Source of the DNA: Pseudomonas sp. R28(2017) | GTDB lineage: Bacteria > Pseudomonadota > Gammaproteobacteria > Pseudomonadales > Pseudomonadaceae | NCBI RefSeq assembly: GCF_002112505.1 | Contig: NZ_NEHW01000018.1 | Span: 51,329 to 115,328 of the forward strand | Length of the DNA: 64,000 nt | Direction of reading: 5' to 3' | Part shown: one piece after another, positions 26,732 through 34,789 of the stretch | Numbering within the stretch: the stretch's first letter is position 1 | Layout: every line of letters starts with the position of its first letter | Program-made: the position numbers and the translations under genes | Notes under the pieces: model-generated | The model's input: only the letters and a program-made list of their open reading frames with translations | What the model was told of the DNA's origin: nothing | Databases searched by the model: none

Positions 26732-27478
26732 ATGTTTGCCCTGAGCGACAACGACCCGCTGTCAGCCTGCGCCCAGCAGCTGGACCATACCCTGGGGACC
26801 ATCTTCGGCCAGGTCCGCCAACTGGTGGAAGAAACCCGAGCGTTGTGGGAACGGGTGTTGGCCGAAGGCCGCCAGCCGTGTGCCAAGGACCTGGCGACCT
26901 TGCGCCCGGCCATCGACCAGCAGTTGCTGACCACCGGTGCCTTTGGCTGCGGCGGCGGCATCATCGTCGAGCCCAATGGCCTGGCCGACCGTGAAATGCA
27001 CCTGGAATGGTGGTACCTGGCCGACGGCGGCAAGACCCTGCCGCTGCGCCCGAACTTCGACCGGCGCCGCGAGAACTACTACGACTACACCGAGATGCCC
27101 TGGTACAGCCGGCCGATGAAGACCGGCAAGAGCGTGGTCGAGGGGCCATATGTGGACCTGTATGGCACCAACATGTACGTGCTGACCTTCACCACGCCGA
27201 TCGAGGTGCAGGGGCACTTCATCGGCGTGGCCGGGCTGGACTTGTCGCTGCACAATGTCGAACGCCTGCTGGTGCGCAGCCTGATGCGCCTGGAGCATGA
27301 AGCGGTGCTGATCTCGGCGGACGGGCGGGTGATTGCCTCGAACACGGCGAACTGGATGGTTGGCGACCTGGCGCAGGCGTTGTTGAACACCTTGCCGCGC
27401 GAGGGCATTCGCCTGGCGTTGGCCGAGTCCGAAGCCGGGTGGTCGCTGGTGCGCTTGCCGGTGCTCAGGCGCAAGTGA
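26732..27478 (+). CDS. Free-standing Cache/PDC-domain protein
   Basis: A 248-aa protein with no signal peptide and no membrane helix. It has a Cache-type sensor fold seen in chemoreceptors and kinases: GCGGGIIVEPNG, EMPWYSRPMKTGKSVVEGPYVD, NMYVLTFTTPIEVQGHFIGVAGLDLSL and VLISADGRVIASN. There is no output domain. It lies 42 bp after the GntR gene on the same strand. It may be a cytoplasmic ligand-binding partner for that regulator or for a sensor encoded elsewhere. ATG 26732 has GAGG upstream. Confidence 0.8.
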   Translation: MFALSDNDPLSACAQQLDHTLGTIFGQVRQLVEETRALWERVLAEGRQPCAKDLATLRPAIDQQLLTTGAFGCGGGIIVEPNGLADREMHLEWWYLADGGKTLPLRPNFDRRRENYYDYTEMPWYSRPMKTGKSVVEGPYVDLYGTNMYVLTFTTPIEVQGHFIGVAGLDLSLHNVERLLVRSLMRLEHEAVLISADGRVIASNTANWMVGDLAQALLNTLPREGIRLALAESEAGWSLVRLPVLRRK

Positions 27479-27497
27479 TGGGGTGCCTGTGCGGGCC

Positions 27498-27578
27498 TCT
27501 TCGCGGCGGTTCGACGCTTCGATAAACCCGCTCCCACAGGGATTGTGATGACCCTGTGGGAGCGGGCTTGCCCGCGAA
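27498..27578. repeat. REP pair, left copy altered
   Basis: The right copy (GGAGCGGGCTTGCCCGCGAA, 27559-27578) is canonical. The left copy starts TTCGCGG and ends CCCGCTCCCACAGG, but its centre is replaced by GGTTCGACGCTTCGATAAA. It sits between the Cache gene and the convergent GNAT gene. Confidence 0.85.
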
Positions 27579-27592
27579 GAGGCCCGAGCAGG

Positions 27593-28048
27593 TCAAAGGG
27601 CCTTGCGCATGAACACGCGAGAAAACCCGTGCTCTTGGGCCCGGTGAGTCTCGACAAAACCCAGCGTGCGATAAATCGCGATGTTCTCGGTCATCCGCTC
27701 GTGGGTATACAGCCGCACCGCGCTGCACCCAACCTGCCGTGAACGGGTTTCGCACAGGTGCATCAGCACCTTGCCAATCCCTTGGCCCTTGCACTCGGGC
27801 AACACGGCGACATTGGCCAGCAGCATCTCGTCCCCTTCGCGCTCCAGCACCAGCACGCCCACCACCTGCGTGCCATCCAGTGCCACATGAACCTCTGCCT
27901 GCGCTACCACCTGGCAGTAGTCATCCAGCATCGGCGCCGGCGGTTTGCCAATGCGCGCGATATAGGGCGAGTAGGCCGCCTGGACCAGCCCGGTTATGGC
28001 CTCGACGTCAGCAGGCTCGGCCCTGCGCAGGGTAAGGGATGAATGCAA
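27593..28048 (-). CDS. GNAT-family N-acetyltransferase
   Basis: A 151-aa single-domain acetyltransferase. Typical parts are LRRAEPADVEAITGLV at the N-terminus, the acetyl-CoA pyrophosphate loop VLPECKGQGIGKVLMHLCE (Q/RxxGxG/A form) and ENIAIYRTLGFVETHR at the end. The start is a TTG at 28048 with an excellent GGAGGT about six bases upstream; no ATG occurs for another 39 codons. The acceptor is unknown. Confidence 0.85.
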   Translation of the reverse strand: MHSSLTLRRAEPADVEAITGLVQAAYSPYIARIGKPPAPMLDDYCQVVAQAEVHVALDGTQVVGVLVLEREGDEMLLANVAVLPECKGQGIGKVLMHLCETRSRQVGCSAVRLYTHERMTENIAIYRTLGFVETHRAQEHGFSRVFMRKAL

Positions 28049-28108
28049 AGTACCACCTCCGAAAATTCGCCTGCGCTTAATGTGCGCAATCCGGCAGGGC
28101 CAATTGTT

Positions 28109-28213
28109 ATGAGTCTGCAGCGCTTCACTCCGCTGCTTTCATACCCAAGCGGCAGATACCCCGTGATAAAACCGGCACCGAACCTGATCAATAAAAAGAA
28201 CCGGAAAACCTGA
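28109..28213 (+). CDS. Possible 34-aa upstream ORF coupled to the MFS gene
   Basis: An ATG at 28109 opens a 34-codon basic frame (begins MSLQRFTPLL, ends NKKNRKT). Its TGA overlaps the MFS ATG by one base (TGATG). An AGGG lies about ten bases upstream. It could be a leader peptide that couples translation, or chance. Confidence 0.2.
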   Translation: MSLQRFTPLLSYPSGRYPVIKPAPNLINKKNRKT

Positions 28214-29538
28214 TGTCCTCGAACCACCCACCTGCCAATGGCCTGTTCGCCACCTTCTGCCTCAGCAGCTACCTGCTTTCCCTGTCTTATGGCACCACCT
28301 TCCTGCTGGCAATGATGCTGCGTGCACACGGTGCCAGCGAGGCCGATGCCGGCTCGGTGATCTCGGCCGCGATGCTCAGCACCTTCCTCGCCGTGATCAT
28401 TTCCGGCCACCTGACCGACCTGATCGGTGCACCCAGGGCCGTGGCCGCTGGCGCGCTGTTTCTGGCTGCAGCCTGCCTGGGCTTTGCCGCCGCCCCCGGG
28501 TTCGGCACGGCCATGCTGCTGTGCGGCCTGCTGCTGGGTTTTGGCTGGGGCGTGTTCTACACGCTGGGGCCGATCATCGTGGCGATGCTGATCGAGCCGG
28601 CACGGCGGGTCAAATACTTTGCCTTGCTCTCGGGCAGCATGATGACCGGTATCGGCACCGGGCCGCTGCTGGGGCGGGCAGCGCAGGCATTGGGTTATCC
28701 GGTGGAGGCCGCTTTCGTCGCGGCGGCTGCGGCGAGCCTGCTGGGTGGGGGCCTGTTCCTGCTGATTGGGCCACGCCTGCAGCAACTGAAGACCGGCGCC
28801 GTCGCGGTGTGCAGGATCACCCCGGCTGCCGCGCGTTCGGTGCTGTCGTCCAAGGCGGCCTTCGCCATCCTCATGGTGGGCCTGGGCGGTGCGATCTTCG
28901 GTGGGTTGTCGAGCTTCCAGACGTCGTACGCCAGCGCCAGGCAACTGGACTATTCGCTGTTCTTCCTCGGTTTCATGTCGGCTGCGATCTCGTGCCGGCT
29001 GCTGATTGCGGGTTTCATCGTCAAGCGTGACCCGTACCTCATGGCCTGCCTGCTGACAGCGTTGATGGTGCTGGCGGTGCTGATGTTCATGTACGGCGTC
29101 GACAGCGCGGCGGCCTATGTGCTGGCGGCGGTGGTGCTTGGCGTCGGCTATGGCCTGACCTATTCGGTGATCAACGGCCTGGCCGCCAACGAAGCGCCCA
29201 CCGGGCAGACAGCCCAGTCGCTGGTGCTGTTCAGCCTGGCCTACTTCGTTGGGGTGTTCGGTTTTCCGCTGCTGGCCGGCAAGGTCATCGTCCAGGCAGG
29301 CATGCCTGCGTTGTTGCAGTTGCTGCTGCTGATTGCCCTGGCCAACTGGTCGATCACCGTCGGCCGCCTGCTTTGGCGGCGCTGGAGCAATCGCCCCGTG
29401 ATGGGCGGGTTTGAACGCGCGCACTATGCCAGTGCACTAACGGGGAGCATGGAACGCAGGAAAGCGCGAATAGTTAGCTTGCACACGAGTTGGCGTGCAA
29501 CTTGCTGTCACTTTGCCATCCGATGTCGCGTATGGTGA
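28213..29538 (+). CDS. MFS transporter with an unusual C-terminal tail
   Basis: A 441-aa major facilitator. The first about 395 residues hold 12 hydrophobic helices, with SGHLTDLIGAPRAV as the motif-A-like loop and RVKYFALLSGSMMTGIG in helix 4-5. After the last helix (LLIALANWSITVGRLLWRRW) about 45 residues of Arg/Cys/Trp-rich sequence follow, unlike a normal MFS tail. This looks like read-through into the former intergenic region after loss of the natural stop. The substrate is unknown. Stop and next start are 5 bp apart. Confidence 0.8.
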   Translation: MSSNHPPANGLFATFCLSSYLLSLSYGTTFLLAMMLRAHGASEADAGSVISAAMLSTFLAVIISGHLTDLIGAPRAVAAGALFLAAACLGFAAAPGFGTAMLLCGLLLGFGWGVFYTLGPIIVAMLIEPARRVKYFALLSGSMMTGIGTGPLLGRAAQALGYPVEAAFVAAAAASLLGGGLFLLIGPRLQQLKTGAVAVCRITPAAARSVLSSKAAFAILMVGLGGAIFGGLSSFQTSYASARQLDYSLFFLGFMSAAISCRLLIAGFIVKRDPYLMACLLTALMVLAVLMFMYGVDSAAAYVLAAVVLGVGYGLTYSVINGLAANEAPTGQTAQSLVLFSLAYFVGVFGFPLLAGKVIVQAGMPALLQLLLLIALANWSITVGRLLWRRWSNRPVMGGFERAHYASALTGSMERRKARIVSLHTSWRATCCHFAIRCRVW

Positions 29539-29543
29539 AAACA

Positions 29544-31709
29544 ATGTCGCTTTCAAGTAGTTCCATGCAGTTGTCATCGAGTGAGAAGGGTTGGCTGCCC
29601 TGGTTCGGCAAAACCGGCAAGTTCAGCATGGGCTGGGCCTGCCGCCTCAACCGTGCGCACTACCCGGTGGTCGAGCAGACCTTCGAAGCCATCGCCCAGA
29701 CCCGCGTGCAATTGCTGCAGAACTGGGCCCGCGAGCAGTGGGAGCATCTGGCCGAACTGGCGCAGCAGATGGCACCCGGCGGCGCCGAGGTCGACCGGTC
29801 GGTGTTGCTCGACAAACTGGCCCAGGCTGAAGATTTTTCCGAGCTGTGCGTGATCGACACCACCGGCCATGTCACGGTCTCTACCTGGGCAAAGCGCGGC
29901 ACCGCGCGGATCGAGCAGATGCAGGCATTGGCCCAGGGCCTGAAGGCGCCGTTCCTGCACGGCCCCTACAGCGACCCGCTGACGCTGCAGATCGGCCCGT
30001 CATCGTCGCGCTTCCATGATGAAGTGACGCTGATGTTCTACCAGCCGCTCAAGCGCGAAGGCAAAACCGTCGGCTGCCTTTGTGGCCGGGTGCCCAACGA
30101 CGTGCTCGGTGACCTGATCCAGCGTGAGGCCGGGCACATCTTTGCCGAATCAGGCGACAACTACCTGTTCATGGCGCAGTCGCACTTCGACCGCACCATC
30201 CAGCCAGGCACGGCCTTGTCTCGTTCGCGTTTCGAGGACGGCACCTTCACCCACGGCGAGAACCTCAAGAGTGGCGTGCACACGCCTTGGACCACGGTGC
30301 AGATCCAGCGCCACACCGAGCTGGAGCTGCGCTTCACCGACCCCGCGACCCGTGAACTGCACCCCGGTGTACGGGAAACCATCCGTCACGGGGCCAACCT
30401 GTTCGTCACCTACCCGGGCTACTCGGACTATCGCCATGTGCCGGTGGTCGGCAAGGGCGTCACGTTCCAGTTGCCGGGCTCGCCAGACCGCTGGGGGATG
30501 ATGTGCGAAGCCGACCTGGAAGAAGTCTACCGCCGCCGCTCGCTCAGCTACGGGCTGATGAAACCCTACGTGGCGACCATGGCCGGGCTGTTCGGCTGCA
30601 ACTACCTGGTGCAGCACTACGCCGGCTTGCCGCAGGGGCTGAACGACGCCATCGAGGCGCTGTGCATGGTGGCCGCCACGCTGCTGTTCAGTGTGCTCGG
30701 GCCCAAGCGGCTGGCGGCACGCCTGAACGGCATGAGCGGCGTGCTGCGCACCATCGCCGAAGGCGAAGGCAACCTGCGCCAGCGCCTGGACACCAGCGCC
30801 ATGGCCAATGACGAAAGTGGCGACATGGCGCGTTGGATCAACAGTTTCATCGACCGCCTGGACGCGGTGGTCGGGCAGGTGGTCAAGGCCAGCCGCACGG
30901 TCGGCGCCACCAACCAGATGATGCTGGGCCGCAGCCAGGAAGCGAGCGTGACCTCCACCGATGTGGCGGACGCCGTGCACCAGATGATGATCATCATGGA
31001 AGAACAGCTGGGCGAGCTGCAGCAGGCTTCGGTCAGCGCCGAGCAGATGAAGCAGGCCATGGACGAGGTGGTCAGCCGCGCCCGCGAGCAGTTCCTGGCG
31101 GTGCAGGCCGGCACCCAGTCGATTCGCGACGTGGTGGCGCGTTCGTCGTCGAGCGTGCAGTTGCTCGACAGCCGCATGGGCCAGATCGGCAACATCACCG
31201 GGCTGATCAGCGACATCACCAACCAGACCAACCTGCTGGCCCTCAATGCCGCCATCGAGGCGGCGCGGGCCGGGGAACACGGCCGTGGTTTCGCGGTGGT
31301 GGCCGATGAGGTGCGCAGCCTGGCCGCGCGTACCTCGCGTGCTGCCGACGACATCCGGCACATGGTCGAAGGCCTGCAGAACGAAACGCAGCAAGCCGTG
31401 AGCTTCATGGAGGAGGGCGTGCAGAATGTCGATGACAGCCTGCGCCTGGCTGAGGATGCCTCGTCGGAGAACGTGCAGCTGCATCAGGCGGTGGAAGCGA
31501 TGTTCGCGATCATCCAGCAGCTCAACCGGCGCAGCATGGAATACGGCAAGACCATCGACCAGGTCAACCAGTCCTCCAGCGAGATGCGCCAGACGGCGGT
31601 GGTGTTGCAGAGCAGCGCCGAGACGGTGAAGGCCAATGCCAGCAAGCTGCAGAAGTTGGTGGGGCAGTTCGAGGTCAGCAGTGAGGGTGGGCGTGCTGCG
31701 GCAGCTTGA
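29544..31709 (+). CDS. Methyl-accepting chemotaxis protein with N-terminal soluble sensor
   Basis: A 721-aa chemoreceptor. There is no membrane helix in the first about 330 residues, which contain a large putative sensor (FEAIAQTRVQLLQNWAREQWE, FSELCVIDTTGHVTVSTW, LFVTYPGYSDYRHVPVVG). Two hydrophobic segments then follow (about 335-360 and 370-388), a HAMP-like linker (AARLNGMSGVLRTIAEGEGNL) and the signalling hairpin with NLLALNAAIEAARAGEHGRG at about 563. Four in-frame start choices occur within 19 codons (29490-29544); none adds a helix. 29544 was chosen for GGTGA at 29534. Ligand unknown. Confidence 0.87.
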   Translation: MSLSSSSMQLSSSEKGWLPWFGKTGKFSMGWACRLNRAHYPVVEQTFEAIAQTRVQLLQNWAREQWEHLAELAQQMAPGGAEVDRSVLLDKLAQAEDFSELCVIDTTGHVTVSTWAKRGTARIEQMQALAQGLKAPFLHGPYSDPLTLQIGPSSSRFHDEVTLMFYQPLKREGKTVGCLCGRVPNDVLGDLIQREAGHIFAESGDNYLFMAQSHFDRTIQPGTALSRSRFEDGTFTHGENLKSGVHTPWTTVQIQRHTELELRFTDPATRELHPGVRETIRHGANLFVTYPGYSDYRHVPVVGKGVTFQLPGSPDRWGMMCEADLEEVYRRRSLSYGLMKPYVATMAGLFGCNYLVQHYAGLPQGLNDAIEALCMVAATLLFSVLGPKRLAARLNGMSGVLRTIAEGEGNLRQRLDTSAMANDESGDMARWINSFIDRLDAVVGQVVKASRTVGATNQMMLGRSQEASVTSTDVADAVHQMMIIMEEQLGELQQASVSAEQMKQAMDEVVSRAREQFLAVQAGTQSIRDVVARSSSSVQLLDSRMGQIGNITGLISDITNQTNLLALNAAIEAARAGEHGRGFAVVADEVRSLAARTSRAADDIRHMVEGLQNETQQAVSFMEEGVQNVDDSLRLAEDASSENVQLHQAVEAMFAIIQQLNRRSMEYGKTIDQVNQSSSEMRQTAVVLQSSAETVKANASKLQKLVGQFEVSSEGGRAAAA

Positions 31710-31720
31710 GCCGGCGAATC

Positions 31721-31760
31721 TGTGGGCGCGGTTTCATACAGGGTATGATGCGCGCCCACA
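31721..31760. promoter_or_regulatory. Long hairpin upstream of the DUF1289 gene
   Basis: TGTGGGCGCG (31721-31730) pairs with CGCGCCCACA (31751-31760), and inside them CATAC pairs with GTATG around an AGG loop. The structure ends 13 bp before the DUF1289 ATG. It may be the terminator of the chemoreceptor gene, or an operator, since TATGAT within the right arm resembles a -10 box. Confidence 0.55.
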
Positions 31761-31773
31761 ATCGGAGCCCGCC

Positions 31774-31974
31774 ATGGCCAAAGACATCGAAAACCCCTGC
31801 GTCTCGCTTTGCCAGCTCAACAGCGAGCTGTGCGTGAGCTGCGGTCGCACCCGTGAGGAAATCCGCAAATGGCGCGGCATGAAGCGCCCGGAAAAGATGG
31901 CCACCGTGCAACGCGCGGCCACGCGGATGAAGGCCATCAGCAAAAAGAACGCCAAGCGCCAGGGCAGCGACTGA
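31774..31974 (+). CDS. DUF1289 family small protein
   Basis: A 66-aa protein matching the DUF1289 pattern: ENPCVSLCQLNSELCVSCGRTREEI with four Cys that could hold an Fe-S cluster or zinc, then a WRGM box and a basic Lys/Arg tail. The family is widespread in proteobacteria and of unknown function. ATG 31774 has CGGAG six bases upstream. Confidence 0.9.
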   Translation: MAKDIENPCVSLCQLNSELCVSCGRTREEIRKWRGMKRPEKMATVQRAATRMKAISKKNAKRQGSD

Positions 31975-32027
31975 AGCCGCTGCGCTTGTGTAAGATGCTG
32001 GCTCCGCACCGTTGTTGAGCCTGCCGC

Positions 32028-32657
32028 ATGGAAACCCACTCGCTACTCGCCTTTACCCTGGTCGCCGCAATCGCCATTGCCAGCCCAGGGCCTGCCACCT
32101 TGATGGCCATCAATAATAGCCTCAACCATGGCCAGCGCAGCACCCTGTGGTCGTCGCTGGGCAATGGCACGGGACTGTTCTGCCTCTCGGCGGCCGCCAT
32201 GCTCGGGCTCGGGGCCTTGTTGGCCAGTTCCGAGATGTTGTTCAGCGCAGTCAAGCTGATCGGTGCCGGCTACCTGTTCTACCTGGGTGCCCGCCAGTTG
32301 CTCAAGAAGGGCCCGATGCTGGTGGATCAGGCGGCGGCCAAGGTCAACAGGCCGACCCCGTTGAAGTTGTACCAGTCGGCGTTCCTGACCGCCGTCACCA
32401 ACCCCAAGGCGACCCTGTTCTTCACCGCTCTGTTCCCGCAGTTCATCGACCAGGGCGCGCCGCTGCTGCCGCAGTTCCTGACCCTGACCGGGATTTTCGT
32501 GGCCTTGTCGCTGACGTCACTGAGCCTCTATGCCGCGCTGGCCGCGCGGGCCAAAGGCGTGCTGACCCGGCCGGCGCTGTCACGCTGGGTAAGCCGGGTG
32601 GTCGGCACCACGTTCATTGGCTTCGGTGCGGCGATTCTCGCGATGCGCCGACAGTAA
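32028..32657 (+). CDS. LysE/RhtB-family amino-acid exporter
   Basis: A 209-aa membrane protein with six hydrophobic segments. The family opening is TLVAAIAIASPGPATLMAINNSL, and further landmarks are KLIGAGYLFYLGARQLLKKGP, FLTAVTNPKATLFFTALFPQF and VGTTFIGFGAAILAMRRQ. RhtB proteins export homoserine, threonine or other amino acids. The specificity is not visible. ATG 32028 directly starts the first helix. Confidence 0.9.
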   Translation: METHSLLAFTLVAAIAIASPGPATLMAINNSLNHGQRSTLWSSLGNGTGLFCLSAAAMLGLGALLASSEMLFSAVKLIGAGYLFYLGARQLLKKGPMLVDQAAAKVNRPTPLKLYQSAFLTAVTNPKATLFFTALFPQFIDQGAPLLPQFLTLTGIFVALSLTSLSLYAALAARAKGVLTRPALSRWVSRVVGTTFIGFGAAILAMRRQ

Positions 32658-32792
32658 CCCATCCAAGGCGCTGTAGTCGCTGCCGGCGAATGCGAAGCGG
32701 CCCTTACAGTCAGGTGTCTGAATGGGTCGCAAGTTACCGTTCGCGACAGACCGCTTTCGACCTATTGCTGCCGGTGAGCCGAACAGCAATCT

Positions 32793-32879
32793 TTGTGGGA
32801 GCGGGCGCGCCCGCGAAGAATCAAACGCGGAGACTGGCACCGGCTGCGCCGGTGTTCGCGGGCACGCCCGCTCCCACAG
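32793..32879. repeat. REP pair (inverted)
   Basis: TGTGGGAGCGGGCGCGCCCG (from 32793) and TTCGCGGGCACGCCCGCTCC (from 32855) are inverted REP copies about 40 bp apart. A further GCACCGGC-TGC-GCCGGTG stem lies between them. The 402-bp gap 32658-33059 holds this pair and the terminator at 33018; I see no gene in it. Confidence 0.9.
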
Positions 32880-33017
32880 AGTGCGCGTCGCGCTCACGAA
32901 ACCCGGAGGACAGCTTTCGGCCAATAGTGGTCATTCGCCGTTATCGAACTCGAGGCGATTCAGCTGCCCTGGCCACTCGAAATGCGGTTGTAAGGATGCA
33001 GCTCTGTGAAAACCGGA

Positions 33018-33037
33018 AGCCCCGCTATCGCGGGGCT
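33018..33037 (-). terminator. Terminator of the 222-aa exported protein gene
   Basis: AGCCCCGC-TATC-GCGGGGCT forms an 8-bp stem 22 bp past the minus-strand stop at 33060, followed on that strand by TCCGGTTTTCA. It is a good intrinsic terminator shape. Confidence 0.75.
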
Positions 33038-33059
33038 CAACCCAAATGGAAGCACGAGG

Positions 33060-33728
33060 TCAGAACGACTCGACTGGCTTCTTGAGTTGTTGAACAAGCT
33101 TGTTTTCATCCAGTTTCGGGAAAGAAAACTTAATGATGATGGTGGACTCGTCACCCTCCCCAGAGATGATCAGATCAGCGCCCCTGATGTTGGCAGGCGC
33201 TGAATTCATCAAACTATGGACGTTGGTGGCCCCCTTGGCCTTGGCCGGGGTGAGCCCTTCAACAAAGGAATAGGTCAAATCGTTGGCGGTCAACGCAACA
33301 TTCTCGTAGTTCGTGAGTGTGCCTGTGTATTCATCCTTGTTCTTTGCTTTGCCCGCGAGCTCAACGAGATCCAGCACGGATTTCCCGTCAGCGAGCGACA
33401 CCAGGGTAAATGTTTTTGAAAGAGCGCCAATGGCGCGACCGAACAGGTCACGATCATAGGGTGCAATCAGCGAAACCAACGTCAGTTGGTCACCACTGAA
33501 AATCAGGGCCGCTGTGAACTTCTGATCCAGAAAATCCACATCGTCCAGGCATCGTGCGGTAGCGCCTATGTCAGTCGAACAGTCGTAATAGCCTGCAGCC
33601 TTGGTGTATTTGGCAATCGGCGTGTCATAAGCATATTTTTTGAACAGGTTGTCTTCAGCCGCCGCATTCGGCATGCCGGTGAACATCCCCATGGCGGCCA
33701 GCACTGCAGCAAGAACTTTCTTTGACAT
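33060..33728 (-). CDS. Exported protein of unknown function, 222 aa
   Basis: I do not recognise the family. A signal peptide is clear (MSKKVLAAVLAAMGMFTGM, cleavage about NAAA-E). The mature part is about 200 residues, with two Cys (YDCSTDIGATARC) that may form a disulfide, and alternating hydrophobic strands (FTAALIFSGDQLTLVSLIAP, LIISGEGDESTIIIKFSF) suggesting a beta-rich periplasmic fold. Base composition is lower in GC than its neighbours. It has its own terminator and no operon partner, and gaps of over 300 bp lie on both sides, so it may be an acquired single gene. Confidence 0.72.
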   Translation of the reverse strand: MSKKVLAAVLAAMGMFTGMPNAAAEDNLFKKYAYDTPIAKYTKAAGYYDCSTDIGATARCLDDVDFLDQKFTAALIFSGDQLTLVSLIAPYDRDLFGRAIGALSKTFTLVSLADGKSVLDLVELAGKAKNKDEYTGTLTNYENVALTANDLTYSFVEGLTPAKAKGATNVHSLMNSAPANIRGADLIISGEGDESTIIIKFSFPKLDENKLVQQLKKPVESF

Positions 33729-34221
33729 GGATTCCCTTCCTGAATGAGCATCGAGATTGATGGCTACATGCTATCAGTCGGGTTTGTACCGCTCAATCTG
33801 AACATTCATGCGAAGCCGACCCAAGACGCCTCAGGTCCGGGGGCATAGTAGAAGGCTGAGCGGTATGCCACGCGTATACAAACCGTTTAGAAAAAATCAG
33901 ATCTTGCGTGCGCCGGAACTTGCATAGTCCGCCGGTCTGTCAACCCATGTACAGCTGCCTCCCGAGTGTTTGACATCGATGCATGAGCTGGAGGCGCTGC
34001 GGGCTTTGCTTTAATCCGCGTTGATCCAGGTGCAGATGCCCAGTGTGCCTCGAACTTTGCACTAAGGCTCAAGTAATTGGCTGACTGGTCTGGCCCTTTC
34101 GCGGGCACGCCCGCTCCCACAGGTACAGCGCAAGCCTTCAGGCCTGCGGCGATCCCTGTGTGAGCGGGCGTGCCCGCGAAAGGGCCCGACCAGGCAATAG
34201 TGATTTCAGGGAAATTTACCA
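33729..34221. other. Gene-free gap containing a REP pair
   Basis: This 493-bp stretch has no supportable gene. The first 350 bp hold the promoter region of the leftward exported-protein gene and otherwise nothing recognisable. At 34099-34180 there is an inverted REP pair (TCGCGGGCACGCCCGCTCCC and GAGCGGGCGTGCCCGCGAA). Confidence 0.8.
34099..34180. repeat. REP pair (inverted)
   Basis: Inverted REP copies about 35 bp apart, upstream of the DUF3077 gene. The right copy has GTGTGAGCGGG in place of the usual GTGGGAGCGGG. Confidence 0.88.
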
Positions 34222-34485
34222 ATGACCGCAGACGACACCCAATGCACCGTCGGCAAGACCACCTTTTTCCAGGGTGAAAACCAGACCCACCCACTCTTCC
34301 GCATCGAACCCGGCATCCCTTGCCGCGATGCCCGCGAGCAAGCCTCTGAGCTGATGGGCTATGTGCGCGAACTGACCATCCTCGGTCTGATGGACGAGAA
34401 GCCGATGATGATCTGGGCCTCGCATTATCTGAGTGCGATGGCCAAGGCGCTGATGGACGATGCCGAGCTCGGCATGACGCAATGA
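34222..34485 (+). CDS. DUF3077 family protein
   Basis: An 87-aa pseudomonad-specific small protein with the DUF3077 layout: FFQGENQTHPLFRIEPGIPCRDAREQ, then a helical half with ASELMGYVRELT and an Ala/Met-rich helix. No signal peptide. Function unknown. ATG 34222 follows CAGGGA. It converges on the DUF2986 gene, 4 bp between stops. Confidence 0.85.
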   Translation: MTADDTQCTVGKTTFFQGENQTHPLFRIEPGIPCRDAREQASELMGYVRELTILGLMDEKPMMIWASHYLSAMAKALMDDAELGMTQ

Positions 34486-34489
34486 GCAA

Positions 34490-34663
34490 CTAAGGCTTGA
34501 GGTCTGGGCTATCTGAGCCGGTGGTGGCATTGGCCTCGGTTTCAAGCTTCAGCCGGTCGGCCTTGCTGATGTACTTAGGCTTGTTGCTCTTGGGCGCCAG
34601 CTTGGCATTGGCCTTTTTCTGGTGGGCCTTGAGCAGCTGTTTGAGTTTTTTCTGGCGGTTCAT
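34490..34663 (-). CDS. DUF2986 family small basic protein
   Basis: A 57-aa Lys-rich protein: MNRQKKLKQLLKAHQKKANA, then NKPKYISKADRLKLE. This is the DUF2986 pattern; function unknown, probably cytoplasmic and perhaps nucleic-acid or ribosome associated by charge. The ATG at 34663 starts the conserved part; the longer frame adds 30 non-conserved residues. Confidence 0.82.
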   Translation of the reverse strand: MNRQKKLKQLLKAHQKKANAKLAPKSNKPKYISKADRLKLETEANATTGSDSPDLKP

Positions 34664-34789
34664 CGTCCATCTCTGATGTGCAGCATAGGTCGCGCATTGT
34701 ACCTCGGGAACTTCATGCTGCGGGCCCGGTCTGTAGCCTCTCGCTGCATTCACCTGATGATTCCCCAGACCTTTTGAGCGCTCACCTCC

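Noticed and set aside
32147..33085. Long plus-strand frame overlapping the LysE exporter and a REP pair
   Set aside because: It starts out of frame inside the exporter and continues through REP sequence; no domain is present.
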